A stretch of 64,000 nt of DNA from Proteles cristata cristata. Its lineage: Eukaryota > Chordata > Mammalia > Carnivora > Hyaenidae. The notes beneath the pieces were generated by a model. It was not told where the DNA came from. It did no database searches and was given only the letters and a program-made list of their open reading frames with translations. Each line of letters begins with the position of its first letter. Position 1 is the stretch's first letter. Shown here in pieces: positions 24,026-35,070 of this stretch. Made by a program: the position numbers and the translations under genes. The stretch lies in the NCBI GenBank assembly GCA_017311185.1, contig JAESUZ010003505.1:1178001-1242000 (forward strand). The letters are read 5' to 3'.

Positions 24026-24650
24026 CATGAATAAGCAGTGGATCCAGGGCTGAAATCCAAGCCAGATTTTCCTTGAAACAACATTTGCATTCTTAGATGA
24101 CACTTTTATAAGCATAACCGTATACAAATGTCTTTATGTCATATTCACTGAGACTCGGACTCAAAGCTTCGGTCCTTTTTGACTCAGGTGTGTGAGAATC
24201 TGCAGCTGGAAGTGGAAAGGGAGTCGCCTCTCTTGTCTCCTGGCCTGAATTTTTCTGCTTGCACCACCACGCTGTTCAGCATTTTTCTCTTTGCTCTACT
24301 CATTCCCACTAGGTTGGGCTAGGTTGGAATTTTCCTTGTGTTAGAGTTTGAAGCACTGACTGCACACTGTTGTCCTTCCTATTTGCTCAGTTCCCACCCT
24401 TGAAGTGGGACGTTTCCACCAAGTGTGTTTCCAGAGCTCTTCTCCAACATTCTTTGAAAAGATCTGTCATTAACAACCAAGGAAGGGTTCCTCCAGACAC
24501 TGTCTCTCTGCGAGTGCTTTCTGTTTGCCGTCTCTGGGTTCTGCCCCAATATCTGAATGAAGTTCCTGCAGAAATAGTGACAAGGAGCTTTTTCCATGCG
24601 CTATGAAATCATGATTGTGATTGAAAATAGATGTTGTCCATCCACTTTTT

Positions 24651-24706
24651 AAAATATGAATGTCAGTGTTCGCTTCGGCAGCACATACAATAAAATATGA
24701 ATGTCA
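24651..24706 (+). pseudogene. Truncated U6 snRNA retropseudogene with TSDs
   Basis: Positions 24666-24691 match the 5' end of U6 spliceosomal snRNA (GTGTTCGCTTCGGCAGCACA, with T for C at base 4) and then stop after about 26 bases. The piece is flanked by perfect 15-bp direct repeats AAAATATGAATGTCA at 24651-24665 and 24692-24706. The first repeat is preceded by TTTTT, giving the L1-endonuclease site TT/AAAA. There is no A tail. This matches the known class of tailless retropseudogenes made by L1 machinery from 3'-truncated RNAs. It lacks most of U6 and cannot function. Confidence 0.88.
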
Positions 24707-24708
24707 TG

Positions 24709-24992
24709 GGGCGCCTGGGTGGCTCAGTCAGTTAAACATCGGACTCTTGATCTCAACTCAGGTCATGATCTCATGGTTCATGGGATCTGGCCCCACGCTG
24801 CCCTCTGCACTGACAATGCAGAACATGCTTGGGATTCTCTCTCTCTCTCTCTCTCTCTTTCTGTGTCTGTGTCCCTCCACTGCTCATGCATTCTTTCTGT
24901 CTGTATGTCCCTCTCTCTCTCTCTCAAAGTAAATAAACATGAATGAAATGAAATGAAATGAAATGAAATGAAATGAAATGAGATGAGAAAAT
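24709..24992 (+). mobile_element. Felid tRNA-Lys SINE with pentanucleotide tail
   Basis: GGGCGCCTGGGTGGCTCAGT start with clear A and B boxes, a long CT microsatellite segment (about 24834-24926) and AAAGTAAATAAACATG, then a (GAAAT)n expansion. TSD candidates are AAAATATGAATGTCATG (24692-24708) and AAAATAAGAAAGCCATG (24993-25009), 13 of 17 identical. The left TSD is the same sequence that was reused by the U6 fragment. Confidence 0.93.
24940..24990. repeat. (GAAAT)n pentanucleotide microsatellite
   Basis: Seven perfect GAAAT units at 24945-24979 with variant units on both sides. It forms the 3' tail of the SINE and probably grew from its A-rich tail. Confidence 0.95.
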
Positions 24993-25009
24993 AAAATAAG
25001 AAAGCCATG

Positions 25010-25858
25010 AGACTTCTGTAAGACTGTTAAATAGCCCTTGCAGTAACTCACTATTTGAGCACAACTCCATTTCTCTGTCACTCTTCATTTGCACATGCCA
25101 TAATAAGAAATTGTTCTAAATCTTGTGAAGAATGAAATACAATTCAGGGAATGGTTTCATAGTCCATTCTTGCTGTTCTTTCTTGGCATCATTAGAGCCT
25201 CCCGTTCTCTACAACCATTGGCCAATGTTTAGCTTCTAGGTCTTAAGAAGACTCATTGTGAAGACTGACCAGTGGTAGAGCCTCTTGAGGAAGATTAAGC
25301 AGGTCCCAGGCAAAGACAGAGCAGTTTGGAGTCCCTTCTTTTAGCCCACAGAAAATCAATTTGCTCCTGGATGCTAAGATTATAACCAACCCTCCTTCAA
25401 TTGAATATAACACACACACCCCATGCCCCATCTCTGACTGTGTCCAGTATTCCCAGGTTTCTTCATGCTCATGATGCTTTCTTAAAAGCCTGTGGTTGAA
25501 GCTTCTACATCAGGGCCAGGATGAGGGTGGTGTGACTGAGGCACTCATCTCAGGCACAAAAAGTCAGCAATCAAAATAAATGATATCTTAAAGCAATAGT
25601 TTTAAAAATCAAAATGTGTACAATAACCCATGGTAAACAAAATATAAAGATTTTTAATCAACACCATATCAGTGTTGCCTGTTTTTTTTTTTCCTTTATT
25701 TTTCCTAAGGTCCCAATATGACATTAGCACAGCATTGCTCCAAATCCACACAGACCTGGAATTCCATCTCCTGGGGAACAAGGGCATGGAATGAGTAGCC
25801 ACTGGCTTGCTCCCAGACCCCCCACCCCGACCCAATAATAATACTAATACAAAAGGGC
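25010..25858. other. Unassigned noncoding sequence
   Basis: No gene or confidently named repeat. Positions about 25517-25640 (around CTCAGGCACAAAAAGTCAGC) resemble an interspersed repeat that I cannot name. Frames here are below 80 codons and without domains. Confidence 0.4.
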
Positions 25859-26050
25859 CTCTTACTACGTACCACTTTAAGTATCATCTCTTTTGACACC
25901 TTGAGGTAGACATTACCACTATGTCTAGTTTATATATAAGGAAACTAAGGCCAAGGTCCACTTAAGAAGAAACAGAGTAAGGATTCATATCTTTGCAGCC
26001 TGACTCCAGAGTTCCTCAACTCAAGCACTAGGCTCATTTGCCGTGACTCT
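25859..26050 (-). mobile_element. MIR relic
   Basis: On the minus strand the order is a GACTCTGGAGTCAGGCTGC-like stretch (plus strand CAGCCTGACTCCAGAG near 25998), then AAGTGGACCTTGG, CTTAGTTTCCTTAT, and a 3' part with GGTAATGTCTACCTCA. These are the core landmarks of a MIR SINE. It is very diverged, as expected for this ancient family. Confidence 0.7.
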
Positions 26051-28800
26051 CCATGCAGTCATTTTCGCGCCTTAAAATCCTGTGTGTATCCTTTGCCTTG
26101 TACACTGTAATGTATTCAAAAGCCAAGGAGCTGTTAGTTATATTGCTATCAAATGCAACTGGTTGGAAAGTAAGAAGTTGGAAAGAACTAAAAATTTTCT
26201 TAGATCAGTAAGAGAGAGGAAGACAGAATTGTTCTTGAACTGGAACAATTCATCAACAACCCCTTCAACTCATGATCCATTTTTTAAACTTTTTCAAGCA
26301 TTCATATTATTTTCCTCAGTTCTTGGCATCTAGAATCATGTATACAATGTCTGTGTATTTCTGAATCATATATATTTTCTAAAGTCAAATAAAACTCTTA
26401 TCAAGGAAGAAGGTGCCCCCCAGAGTATGGAGAATAGGTACCCATAAGTATATTTAGAAGGTGGGAGCACACAGAGATTGTGTGAAGCACGAAAAGAGAG
26501 CATAAAAGTTAGCACTGGCCCCGCAGAGCAAGATCGCACCTCTGTAAAATGCTTTAATTACCCATTATTACAGAAATGCTACACAACTCAGGATATTAAC
26601 AAAAAAAGCTTTCTTTACACACTCATGCCTATTTTGGGTTTATTCCCCTAGCACATCCCAATTGTCTCACAATCGGTTTGTTCATTTATTTTCCAATAAC
26701 CACAATGTTTTTTCTACTTCACAACTCTTTTCAAAATACTGCTGATGTCTAAACCAGTGGGAAACCTGAGTGGTTCACGTATGCTGTCCTGTGTACTAAG
26801 TTTTCTACCACATGGGGCTTTCCAGGTGATAATAGAATAATTCTCTACGTGTATCAAACATGTTCTTGCACTTGATTTTTGTTTTTCAGTGGGAACAATA
26901 TTTGGGTGTGTATTGGAGATTTTACCCAAGGAACAGGCATAAACTATTTTGCCCGTTTTAATTAAGTCCTTTCCAGCACGCTCAGGTGCGCTCATTCAAA
27001 GCTATCCATCACATCCAAGCACATCAGGAGGAGGGTTTAACATGTGTTGGGTAGTAATCCTGTTGTATTCGTGGTCATCAAGGAAAAAAATAGTCAATTT
27101 AAAGCAACATGGGAGTGGCGATCCTTGTCTTTAAAGCAACTGTTGTATAATTGACCTCCTTTAGCATTTAATTTCTCAAGCCTCTAGGAAGCTTAATTTT
27201 GAACATCAAAGAGGTACCTGTGGAAGAAACCGTTCCAGACTGGTGAGTAAACAAATTAGAGTTAATAGGGTCATTAGCTTTTGTGGTAAAAATTTAGACT
27301 GGGTATTCCTCACCAACGGATGTGCAAACTGTCAGCATGTGGGGGGTTTTGGTGTTTTTTGTAAAGCCTCTGAAAAATAGTTAGATCTAGAATCTGACAA
27401 AATGCTGTATATTCTTTGCTTCGTGCCTTTTCTCGGTTTAAACGGAGCTCCGTTGTTATAACGTTACAGTGTTGATGAAAAGTCCTTCCTAGCCACATGT
27501 AATCCGCGCTGATAAATGTATTCCTGTATGGCCATGAATTATAGAGCTCCGCGATTCCAGCTACACAGCGAGAATCATACTGAACCATCCAGGGTGCCAG
27601 CTATGTAACAAAGTGCCTGGCTCCTAATTGCCCAGAGCACAGTATCAACAGTGATCTGTTTAAACACATTGAGTAATTCATGAAGATACAATGGGGGGGG
27701 GAGGGGGTTGGAATTAATAAAAGAGTTTGTTTTGCATTAAACCTCAAGACTGGTGAAGGAAAAAAAATAGGTGTGTGTAACATAGAAGAAAAGCAAATAT
27801 TTGCTAGCTTTGACAGAGGAGACTTACAGCAGCTTTTAGACTGGAAAGCTGCAGCTGGGCAAACACATCCAGTGGTAACCACCTTCGTACTGTGAGAACT
27901 TATTGTACCAGCAGGATACGGGGAGAGAGAACGACAATGAAAGAGAAAGCTAAAAGTCAAAGAAAAATAGAGTAAGGCAAAGATCATGTGGTGCTTCGTG
28001 TTTTAAACTGCTGGGTTCGAGACCTACAGGATATAGCTTAATTATGAATGAAGATCCGTAACTGCGCATTTACTCTTTCCCTTCTGAAAGTGTAACTTAT
28101 TAAAGCACAGTTGTAGGTTTCCTGATTAAGTGGCATAAGGCAGCTTTACCCAAAAATTAGTCTTTCCTCATCCCCTTTTGTTCATCTTCTTTGGTCTCCA
28201 TCAAAAGAGAAATGTTTTATTCCCTCCACTACTTGGATCAAAACAACACACACGTAAAGGTAAAAATAAAAATACCATAATGAGTGTTCAAAACTTCTAG
28301 AAGGACACAGTTCTTGTGCTGGGTTTTATACACCATTCAGAGATAACGATGGTGGGTTTTAATAATTTCCTGCTTATAGGTGGCTATGTTACATCATTTT
28401 TATTCAGTGGTCGTTGGTTTTGTACTTATGGAATTAAGGCAGATCATTACTTTTAAGGTAATATAGTAATCGCTTTTTTGAAAACTTCTTCTTTCCCATA
28501 TGGGGAAGGAGAGTGAGACAATAGATTTCCAACACTGATACCTTGAGGCCATAAAAGTCTAAACAATAGAAAGAGCACATTAGAAGCTGGCGGGCACACC
28601 TCGGGGAGGGAAGTGTAGCCAAGCCTCTAGGACTCCAGCTTTCAGCAGCTTTAGAATCACTCAGGTCAGAATTTCTGTCTTAGTGCCCAAATACGTGGTG
28701 ATAAATACCCCCATAGAACTCAGGCCTTGGAGGCTGCCGGGTTACCAAAGTTCATTCTAGGTCAAGGTCAGCAAATGAAGCCTTAAGCTTTTCCACACTA
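26051..28800. other. Repeat-free block, partly conserved-looking
   Basis: About 2.7 kb with almost no recognisable repeats. Positions 26480-28000 contain complex AT-rich sequence with scattered CpGs (for example AAACGGAGCTCCGTTG near 27440, which contains the perfect 12-bp palindrome AACGGAGCTCCGTT, and GCTCCGCGATTCCAGC near 27546). A G run occurs near 27692. The longest frame (27601-27987, minus, 128 codons) lacks any domain or splice context. It could hold regulatory elements; this is inference. Confidence 0.35.
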
Positions 28801-29109
28801 TGTCGGTAAAACCCCAAATCTTTTCCTCGTTTCAAGCATTGCCATCCTTAGGGAGATAAACTCCGAGGAACCATACGGGGCGTACGTTTACCACTTGTAA
28901 ACAGCCTTATCATCTGACGGGGTCCTGACAGACCACTTCTGCTCAATGCGGCTACAGCCTGCACTGGGCAGACGGGTGCTGTGCTGGCAAAAGAGAGGAA
29001 ATGCTGATGTGCGTTCTCGGCTGGATTCATAGCCTGAATTTGGGAATGTTTCTGGCCACACAGTACTGCTGTCACTCCTTCACCTTTGCAACTGCCAGAG
29101 GGTACCTGA

Positions 29110-29164
29110 GTGTGTGTGTTTGTGTGTGTGTGTGCGCGCGCGCGTGTGTCCGTGCACACACATA
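29110..29164. repeat. (TG)n/(CG)n alternating purine-pyrimidine tract
   Basis: 29121-29149 is a 29-base uninterrupted alternation of purine and pyrimidine, TG units then CG units then TG units; TG repeats precede it and GTGCACACACATA follows. Such sequence can adopt left-handed Z-DNA under torsional stress. Confidence 0.95.
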
Positions 29165-30011
29165 CTGAAAGAGAAAGGAAGGGATGAGTGAGAGAGACTG
29201 TATTGTGGTAGTGAAGCAAATAACGATGCATAAACGCAAAGCCAAACAAAACCGTATTTTTTCTGTACAAGAACAAAAGAGGAAACAGTGTGCTTAAGGA
29301 GCTGTATCCAAGAAAGCATCAAAGACTTTGGGGAAATAAAAGAATGATGGAGATGAAAAGTCGATCCCGAAAGACCACGAGAATGTGTTCTTTCTTGTAA
29401 ACAGGTGGGGCTTTCCTTTTCACTATCCACCTAATGAAAATTATTTAACGGATCATTTTTTGGCCACTCCAAATGCAGGTGTAGAGTTCTGTCGGCCCAT
29501 GTCAAACACTGAACAATTTCATGACCCCAGAAGTTTCGCACATCTGTGTCGTTTACCTGAATTAATCATGGGGCACAAATTAAAAGTAAATCATCAATCA
29601 TCATTAATTATCCATTCGACTGATGTCTGCACCTTCTTACAGTTTCATCTTCATTACCGTGTAGCAAAGAGAAAGTCCCAGAGTTTTGTGCCACATGCGT
29701 TTGTGTGTTGCGGTCCGTTTCCTCTGAACACTCCACCGCTCAGAAAAAAATTGCTCTCCTGGGTGGAACCCCCAATGCCCCCAAGGCTTTTCCTCAGGAC
29801 ACTTCAGATTAAATCACGAGGCTCAGGCTGAGCAGCCACGGGCCAAAGCTAGATTCAACTCTTTTTGTCTGAGATCCTGATGTTCTTGCACTTGAGCGCT
29901 GTCTACAGCCCTTGAACCCTGCCCCGTAAGACACTTGGCATTGCATCCGCGCACCCTGGAGAAGCAAAACAGCCCCTTCCTTCTCAATGGGTTTCCCTTA
30001 CTTCCGTTAGC

Positions 30012-30032
30012 AGCTAGAAGCTAGAAGCTAGA
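30012..30032. repeat. (GCTAGAA)3 short tandem repeat
   Basis: Three exact 7-bp units, followed shortly by ACTAGCTTCTTT, a partial reverse complement, so a small hairpin is possible. Confidence 0.85.
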
Positions 30033-31123
30033 ATTCCACTAGCTTCTTTCAGTTTGTGTTAAATATACAACACGAGGTTTGTAAAACTGGTGTGAAAAAA
30101 TGGCTTGCAGTTAGGTTACTGGGAAAGGTAGAATGTAAAGAATGTTTTTTGATGACCCAGGTAATGAAATGATAGATTTTATGCAGAAGCTTCTCGTTTC
30201 GCTTTGTATTATTTCCTCTACTGAAGGATACAGATGTTCTTCGTATGGGCAATTATAACTCAATGACAAAGTCTTATTGTATACGACAGAGTACTTAAAT
30301 GCAGGAACCGCTTGCTCTCAGACTGTCCTCATTTCTGAGCTATTCTCTTGCTATAAATTAGAAGCTGCACTGTCCCTTCCTAATTATTTAACTGTATCAT
30401 TTGCACTTGCCCTCCCTTATTCAATGTCAGTCATTAACACAGAAGTGTGAAGTGGCCAGTTCCAACCTGTATCTGCCAAAGTAACCTAAGAGGCTATTGT
30501 GGGGAAGAATATATTCCTCAGGCTGGCTGCTGTTTCCAATGGGGAATATATCATTATACATAAACTATCGGTATTTTATAATTCACATGATTTCACATCA
30601 ATGAGAAGGTCTGGCAAAAAATACTAATAGAATTCTTTAGAGCTTGGAGATATTTGGTGCTTTCACACATCGCCCAAGAACCAGATTACTTTTATTATCT
30701 GTTCTCAGGCTTTTAAAACGTTCTGACATGATTAGAGTAATCTTATGAAAATTATTCAGTTGCACCCTGATTAGTTAAGCTAATCTCCCAGAAAGAGCCT
30801 CCAACCTTTTCTCTAAACATTTTTCTTTTAAAAATGATAATTATTAGAGAAATGGTTGCAATATATCTTTTACTAGTGATAGAAACACGATGACTCAATA
30901 TGTCTTGTTGCACTGAACTGATATTAGAAAAGCAGCAATTGTGGAGAAATACATAAATTCAGAGTCCATTCCTCAGTCAGTGTGTAAAGGTCTCAGTTAC
31001 AGTGCAGGGTGGTTTTCAGAATTATTTCCCAGGAACAAGGGGAAGACTGAGTGAAGGATGGGGAAGGTACATGGACCAGAAATAAGAATCCATCTCTGAC
31101 TCAGTTGTAAATGCTGTCTTATT

Positions 31124-31339
31124 TTTTTTTAATGTTTATTTTTGAAAGAGAGAGACAGAGTGTGACCAGGGAAGAGGCAGAGAGAAAACAGGCTCCAAGC
31201 TCTGAGCTGTAGAGCCCAGTGTAGGGCTCGAACAGAGCACAGAGCCCGGTGTAGGGCTCGAACCCACAAACTCATGACCTGAGCCGAGGTCTGACGCTTA
31301 ACCAACTAAGCCCCCACCCCGCCCCGCCGAGTGTCCAGC
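31124..31339 (-). mobile_element. Felid tRNA-Lys SINE with internal duplication
   Basis: Minus-orientation SINE with T-rich start, GA-rich segment and a 5' end that has drifted into C-rich sequence. A 23-base segment around the B box (AGAGCCCAGTGTAGGGCTCG plus AAC) is present twice, at 31211-31233 and 31241-31263, while the ATCATGACC region beside it is shortened. TSDs GTAAATGCTGTCTTATT (31107-31123) and GTAAATGTTGTCCTATT (31340-31356) differ at two of 17 bases. Confidence 0.93.
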
Positions 31340-31356
31340 GTAAATGTTGTCCTATT

Positions 31357-34300
31357 GACAAATAAGTCTGCACCCTCAGAAAATGGGATTGTACATCCTC
31401 TGCATATTCTCCTTCTTCAGTTAATTCTCGAACTTGCTCTTCCTGCTCCCAAATGCCTTTGACCGGCCACTTCTATGGTGAATTGATAAACTAGCATGGA
31501 AATGCATTTCCTTAAAGCAAGCTCTAACTGAGAGGAGAGTATGATGTTCTTCTCCCAAGGATCAGATACCTTCACAGAGGTCCCCTGTGCACCACAAAGT
31601 AGTTTTAACCTTCAAAAGTATCAGTGTCCTTTGGTGTACTCAGAGCAAAGCTACATAGAATAACATCCTACAGGATTCAAACAGGAGCATACGGGAGCTC
31701 AATCATCTCTGAAAAGCTTTCATTTGACAAAGAGGGAAAAGGAAACAGGTCTTTGTTGGTTTCTCTTTTTTTAAGAAACAAAAGGGCGTTCAATCCTCTC
31801 TTCCTTTTCCTCGTCCTAATTAGACTCCCAGAATCGTATATGGCTTTGCTGCTGCAAAAGACAAAGATGGCTAGCTCCTTTGTCATCCGCAAAACACCAG
31901 CCTTCCTGAAATCATGCAAATCTTTCTTTCTAAAGATTCACCTGTGACAGAATGGGTGATGAACAGTGCTGGTATTCATTTCCATGGTTTTGTTGGTTTT
32001 AAGAACATGGAATTTTTTTTTCACTTCTGCTTTACAGTATGAATCCAGGTGGGACAGCGGCTCATCAGTTTATACCAGGACAAGTAAAAATTATGTTGAA
32101 TAAATTGGTGGCTCATGCCCTACTGGACGTCTTAGGAAAAATTTCAATACCAGGAAAATCTTGTTAGTGAATGCGTATGCTGTTAGAATGGAGAGGAAAA
32201 GTTTAAAAGGAGCCACAGTCGAGTGTCCATTCCTCCTCTTTGGGATGAAGGCATAGGTCTGCAGTCGGCTCTAGTTATATGCCCTGGTTTAACCAGGAGT
32301 CAAGAGGCTATTTGACTAATCAGTTCCTAGCAGGTTTTATGCATTAAATTTACTTTTACATAATCCAAAAGTTATTCTTATCCATACTTCTCAGTTTGAC
32401 TGATTAATTATCTATGGTTCCCCAGCACATAGCATGATCACAGTAATGTTCTTTGGAGATAGAATCATCAAAGAGCATCCCTTGGTTAGTGTGGTACATG
32501 AGAAGGGCATAAATAATGAAACAGAACAGGAGCCATTAATTCCTTCTGTTTTGTTTTCAGTGCTTGGAGGTTGGTTTACTAGGCAGGGGGTAGGGAGGAG
32601 ATGGGGAGTGAGAGGGAGCTGGAGAGTGGGGTTTGTGTATCAGAATCTTGCACTGTGCCTTTCAGCCAGTCCTTCTCTTTGGGCCATGAGCCCTGGAGCT
32701 CTGGCCAGCCTTGAGGGCTTAGAAGGTCTCATTTGGGCTTGCCAAGCTTTGGGTAGTCCTGAGGCGCATCGCTCTAATTTGGAGCTCAATGTGTGCTCGT
32801 GCAACATCAGATGATTCGAAGGAATCGCTTGGCTATGACTTAACATGGTTTACTTTTTAACCCACTGTTCAGTGCAGGTTTTTAAGCAGTTTTCTTTAAT
32901 ATCAAAGGTTGACATCTTATTGCTAATTAAGGATGCAGAAGAGCCGAGGAAAAAGCAAAGCTTTTAAAACCTGTGCCCCTGCTTTTCATGAGTTTGAAGT
33001 GCCGCTAGCTAAATTCACCCCGCACGTCTACAGTGCATTGTTCTTCCCAAATACTCATGTCGTATAACATTTATGTCAATAAATTCTGACAATCTTGTTC
33101 TTTGTAATATCCCTTTTCCTATTTACGTTTTCTTCCCGTGTTCTCATTTTTCTATAACTTGATGTTTCTGTTGTATAGACATTTTAGAACAAAATTATGG
33201 TTGACCAGCTTACTGAATACTGATCTTTTCTCAAATGCAGTAGTCAAGGGCTGTGCCCTGGCAGGTGTTTTTACCACGTACTAATGGGAGCAGCTGGGTT
33301 AGTGCCCTCGGGCAGAAGTGACTGACCCATGCACAGGGCCACTCCTCACAGCTCCCTGTGGGTAATTAAGTGGTGTAGTGCTCCAGCCTGCTAAGGACAT
33401 CAGACCTACTCCTGAACTGGATTTTTGTTTGTTTGGTTGGTTGATTGATTGTTTGTCTGTTTTTCTGGTCGAGAAGAGAACAGCACAATAGGTCTTAACC
33501 AAATAATGCAAGTACAGGAACATTTGGGGAAGACACATTTTCCAGGGTTTCTGCCTTCAGCTTTCCTGAATAGTCCTAAACAAAAATATTCACTTGTAGC
33601 ATTACTCTGAGCAACATCCAGAGAATGGAATGTTTCGGTGCTATTTTCCTTTGGCATAGGCTTGAATTCAAGTGGTTGATCCATTTCCCCTGTCAAAGGA
33701 ACTCATTCTTTCATCCTTCTGAAAAAAAAAAAAAAAAAAAAAAAGAATGTTTTGAAATCGAATCACTTTTGCTTTATAATTCAAAACAATTGAAAACCAA
33801 GGGTGGTGGGGCGGGGGAGAAACCAGTTTTAAACCTATTTAATAAATTGGTTCATTGATCATAAAGACTCCAGAGTACAAAATGTAAGACCTACCCATGA
33901 TATAGTTCTGACCCTGTCAAATCCATATTTGACAAGTAAAATGTAATTTTTTTCATTCAGGTGTAAATTCCCCTGGACTTGCTTGTTTGTAGCCAGAACC
34001 AATTGAGAGGTTTTATAATGTGATTCAGAAGTAAAGATCAGCCCAAGGGGAATAGGTTCTGTCTGATTGCCATTTATTAAAGGGCCTTTTTTACCTTTTC
34101 CTCTGCGGTAGCACAGTAGTAGGCGCATGTCTTGCATTTTGCCCTTCGTGTAAATACTTCTGAACAGTGTATTGAGATCTTTGTGGCAGTGGTGGTGTCT
34201 ACCATTTGTGATTGGGACTGAGTACAGATTAGTTGAGAGAAACTGAACAAGTATTACGGAGAGAGCAGTTTATAGTTTATTGTCTCTCTGTCTTCTTTGG

Positions 34301-35000
34301 AGGCCCTCTTTCATACTTTCTCTCCTGTGTGTGTCTCTCTCTGTCTCTGCTTCTCTCCATATGTATCTCTTTCCATCAGCCAGAGTCAATTTGTCTTTCT
34401 TCCTCACTTTAGTAGAGAACGGTCTATAAATACATATATGTCTCTAACTATCATTTGGTTCTGAAAAAGCATTAAAATTAAATCCATGGTCAATTGTCAC
34501 CTCCTTCATGACCTGAAGACACCCCTGGTGAAGCTCCTGGCTCAGGACGGAATGGTAGAACTGCTCTCTGAAAATGACAGTGTTATGTTAACAGATAACA
34601 GAGAAGGAAAAACTACCCAATTCATTTTTTGCTTCCATTCTTCTCCAGAAGGATTAAGTTCAAACAGAATACCGAGAGAAAATAGAGTGGGCAATGTAAG
34701 TACTAAAGGCGTAAATCCTTTTCAGAAACAAGAGAATTGACAACTGACAGCCTAAGGGAAATAGAATCACATCTGATTGGGGGAGAATCATTGTTATTAA
34801 TCTCAATGATATACATTATTTCTAATGGCACCAGACATATAGATAGGTGCTACAGTAATGCTTTCTGTGGGAACGAAGATACTGCTTCCTGACCAGGTAA
34901 TGGGAAGCCACAGCATTGCATTTACTCTGAGTCACTCACTGGCCTGTTTAACCTCCCCTGTGGTCAGGGGCAAACATTTGTAAGGCGGGCACTTGGGCCA
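31357..35000. other. Unassigned SINE-free noncoding sequence
   Basis: About 3.6 kb without a named interspersed repeat. Contents include a purine-rich patch at about 32580-32635, a perfect poly(A) run at 33722-33744 and a T/G-rich run near 33423-33462. Frames of up to 126 codons (32434-32814) are without domains and are contradicted by overlapping frames on the other strand. Confidence 0.45.
33722..33744. repeat. Poly(A) run, 23 bases
   Basis: Uninterrupted A homopolymer. Sequence upstream is not a SINE, L1 or gene that I recognise, so it is probably a simple repeat rather than a retroposon tail. Confidence 0.95.
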
Positions 35001-35014
35001 GAGTTCAGCTGGCA

Positions 35015-35070
35015 CAGCCCTGTGTACATAGTAGGTGCTTGCAAAATATTTGCTGAATTAAGTAGAATTG
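35015..35070 (+). mobile_element. MIR/L2 3'-end fragment
   Basis: GGCACAGCCCTGTGTACATAGTAGGTGCTTGCAAAATATTTGCTGAATTAA region, a clear relative of the shared MIR/L2 tail (CACATAGTAGGTGCTCAATA and following). The upstream body is too diverged to choose between MIR and L2. Confidence 0.65.

Larger units (their letters stand above)
28801..31106. promoter_or_regulatory. Conserved-looking noncoding block rich in homeobox motifs
   Basis: About 2.3 kb with no recognised interspersed repeat apart from a TG/CG tract. Positions 29430-29640 are striking: AATTATTTAACGG, then at 29560-29612 AATTAATCATGGGG, an AATCATCAATCATC pair and ATTAATTATCC, which are TAAT and PBX/HOX-like cores in close order. More AT-rich complex sequence follows at 30300-30960. 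The longest reading frame of the window (29385-29831, plus, 148 codons) overlaps it but shows no domain. Conservation and enhancer function are inferred, not shown. Confidence 0.38.

Noticed and set aside
24666..24691. Functional U6 snRNA gene
   Set aside because: Only the first quarter of U6 is present, with no 3' part and no upstream snRNA promoter. TSDs show that it is a retropseudogene.
29385..29831. 148-codon plus-strand frame, the longest in the window
   Set aside because: No recognisable domain, no signal sequence and no reliable splice sites. It overlaps AT-rich, motif-dense sequence that looks noncoding.
34486..34740. 84-codon plus-strand frame with a GTAAGT-like donor motif inside it
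   Set aside because: A single donor-like motif is common by chance; there is no domain and no matching acceptor and neighbour exon.
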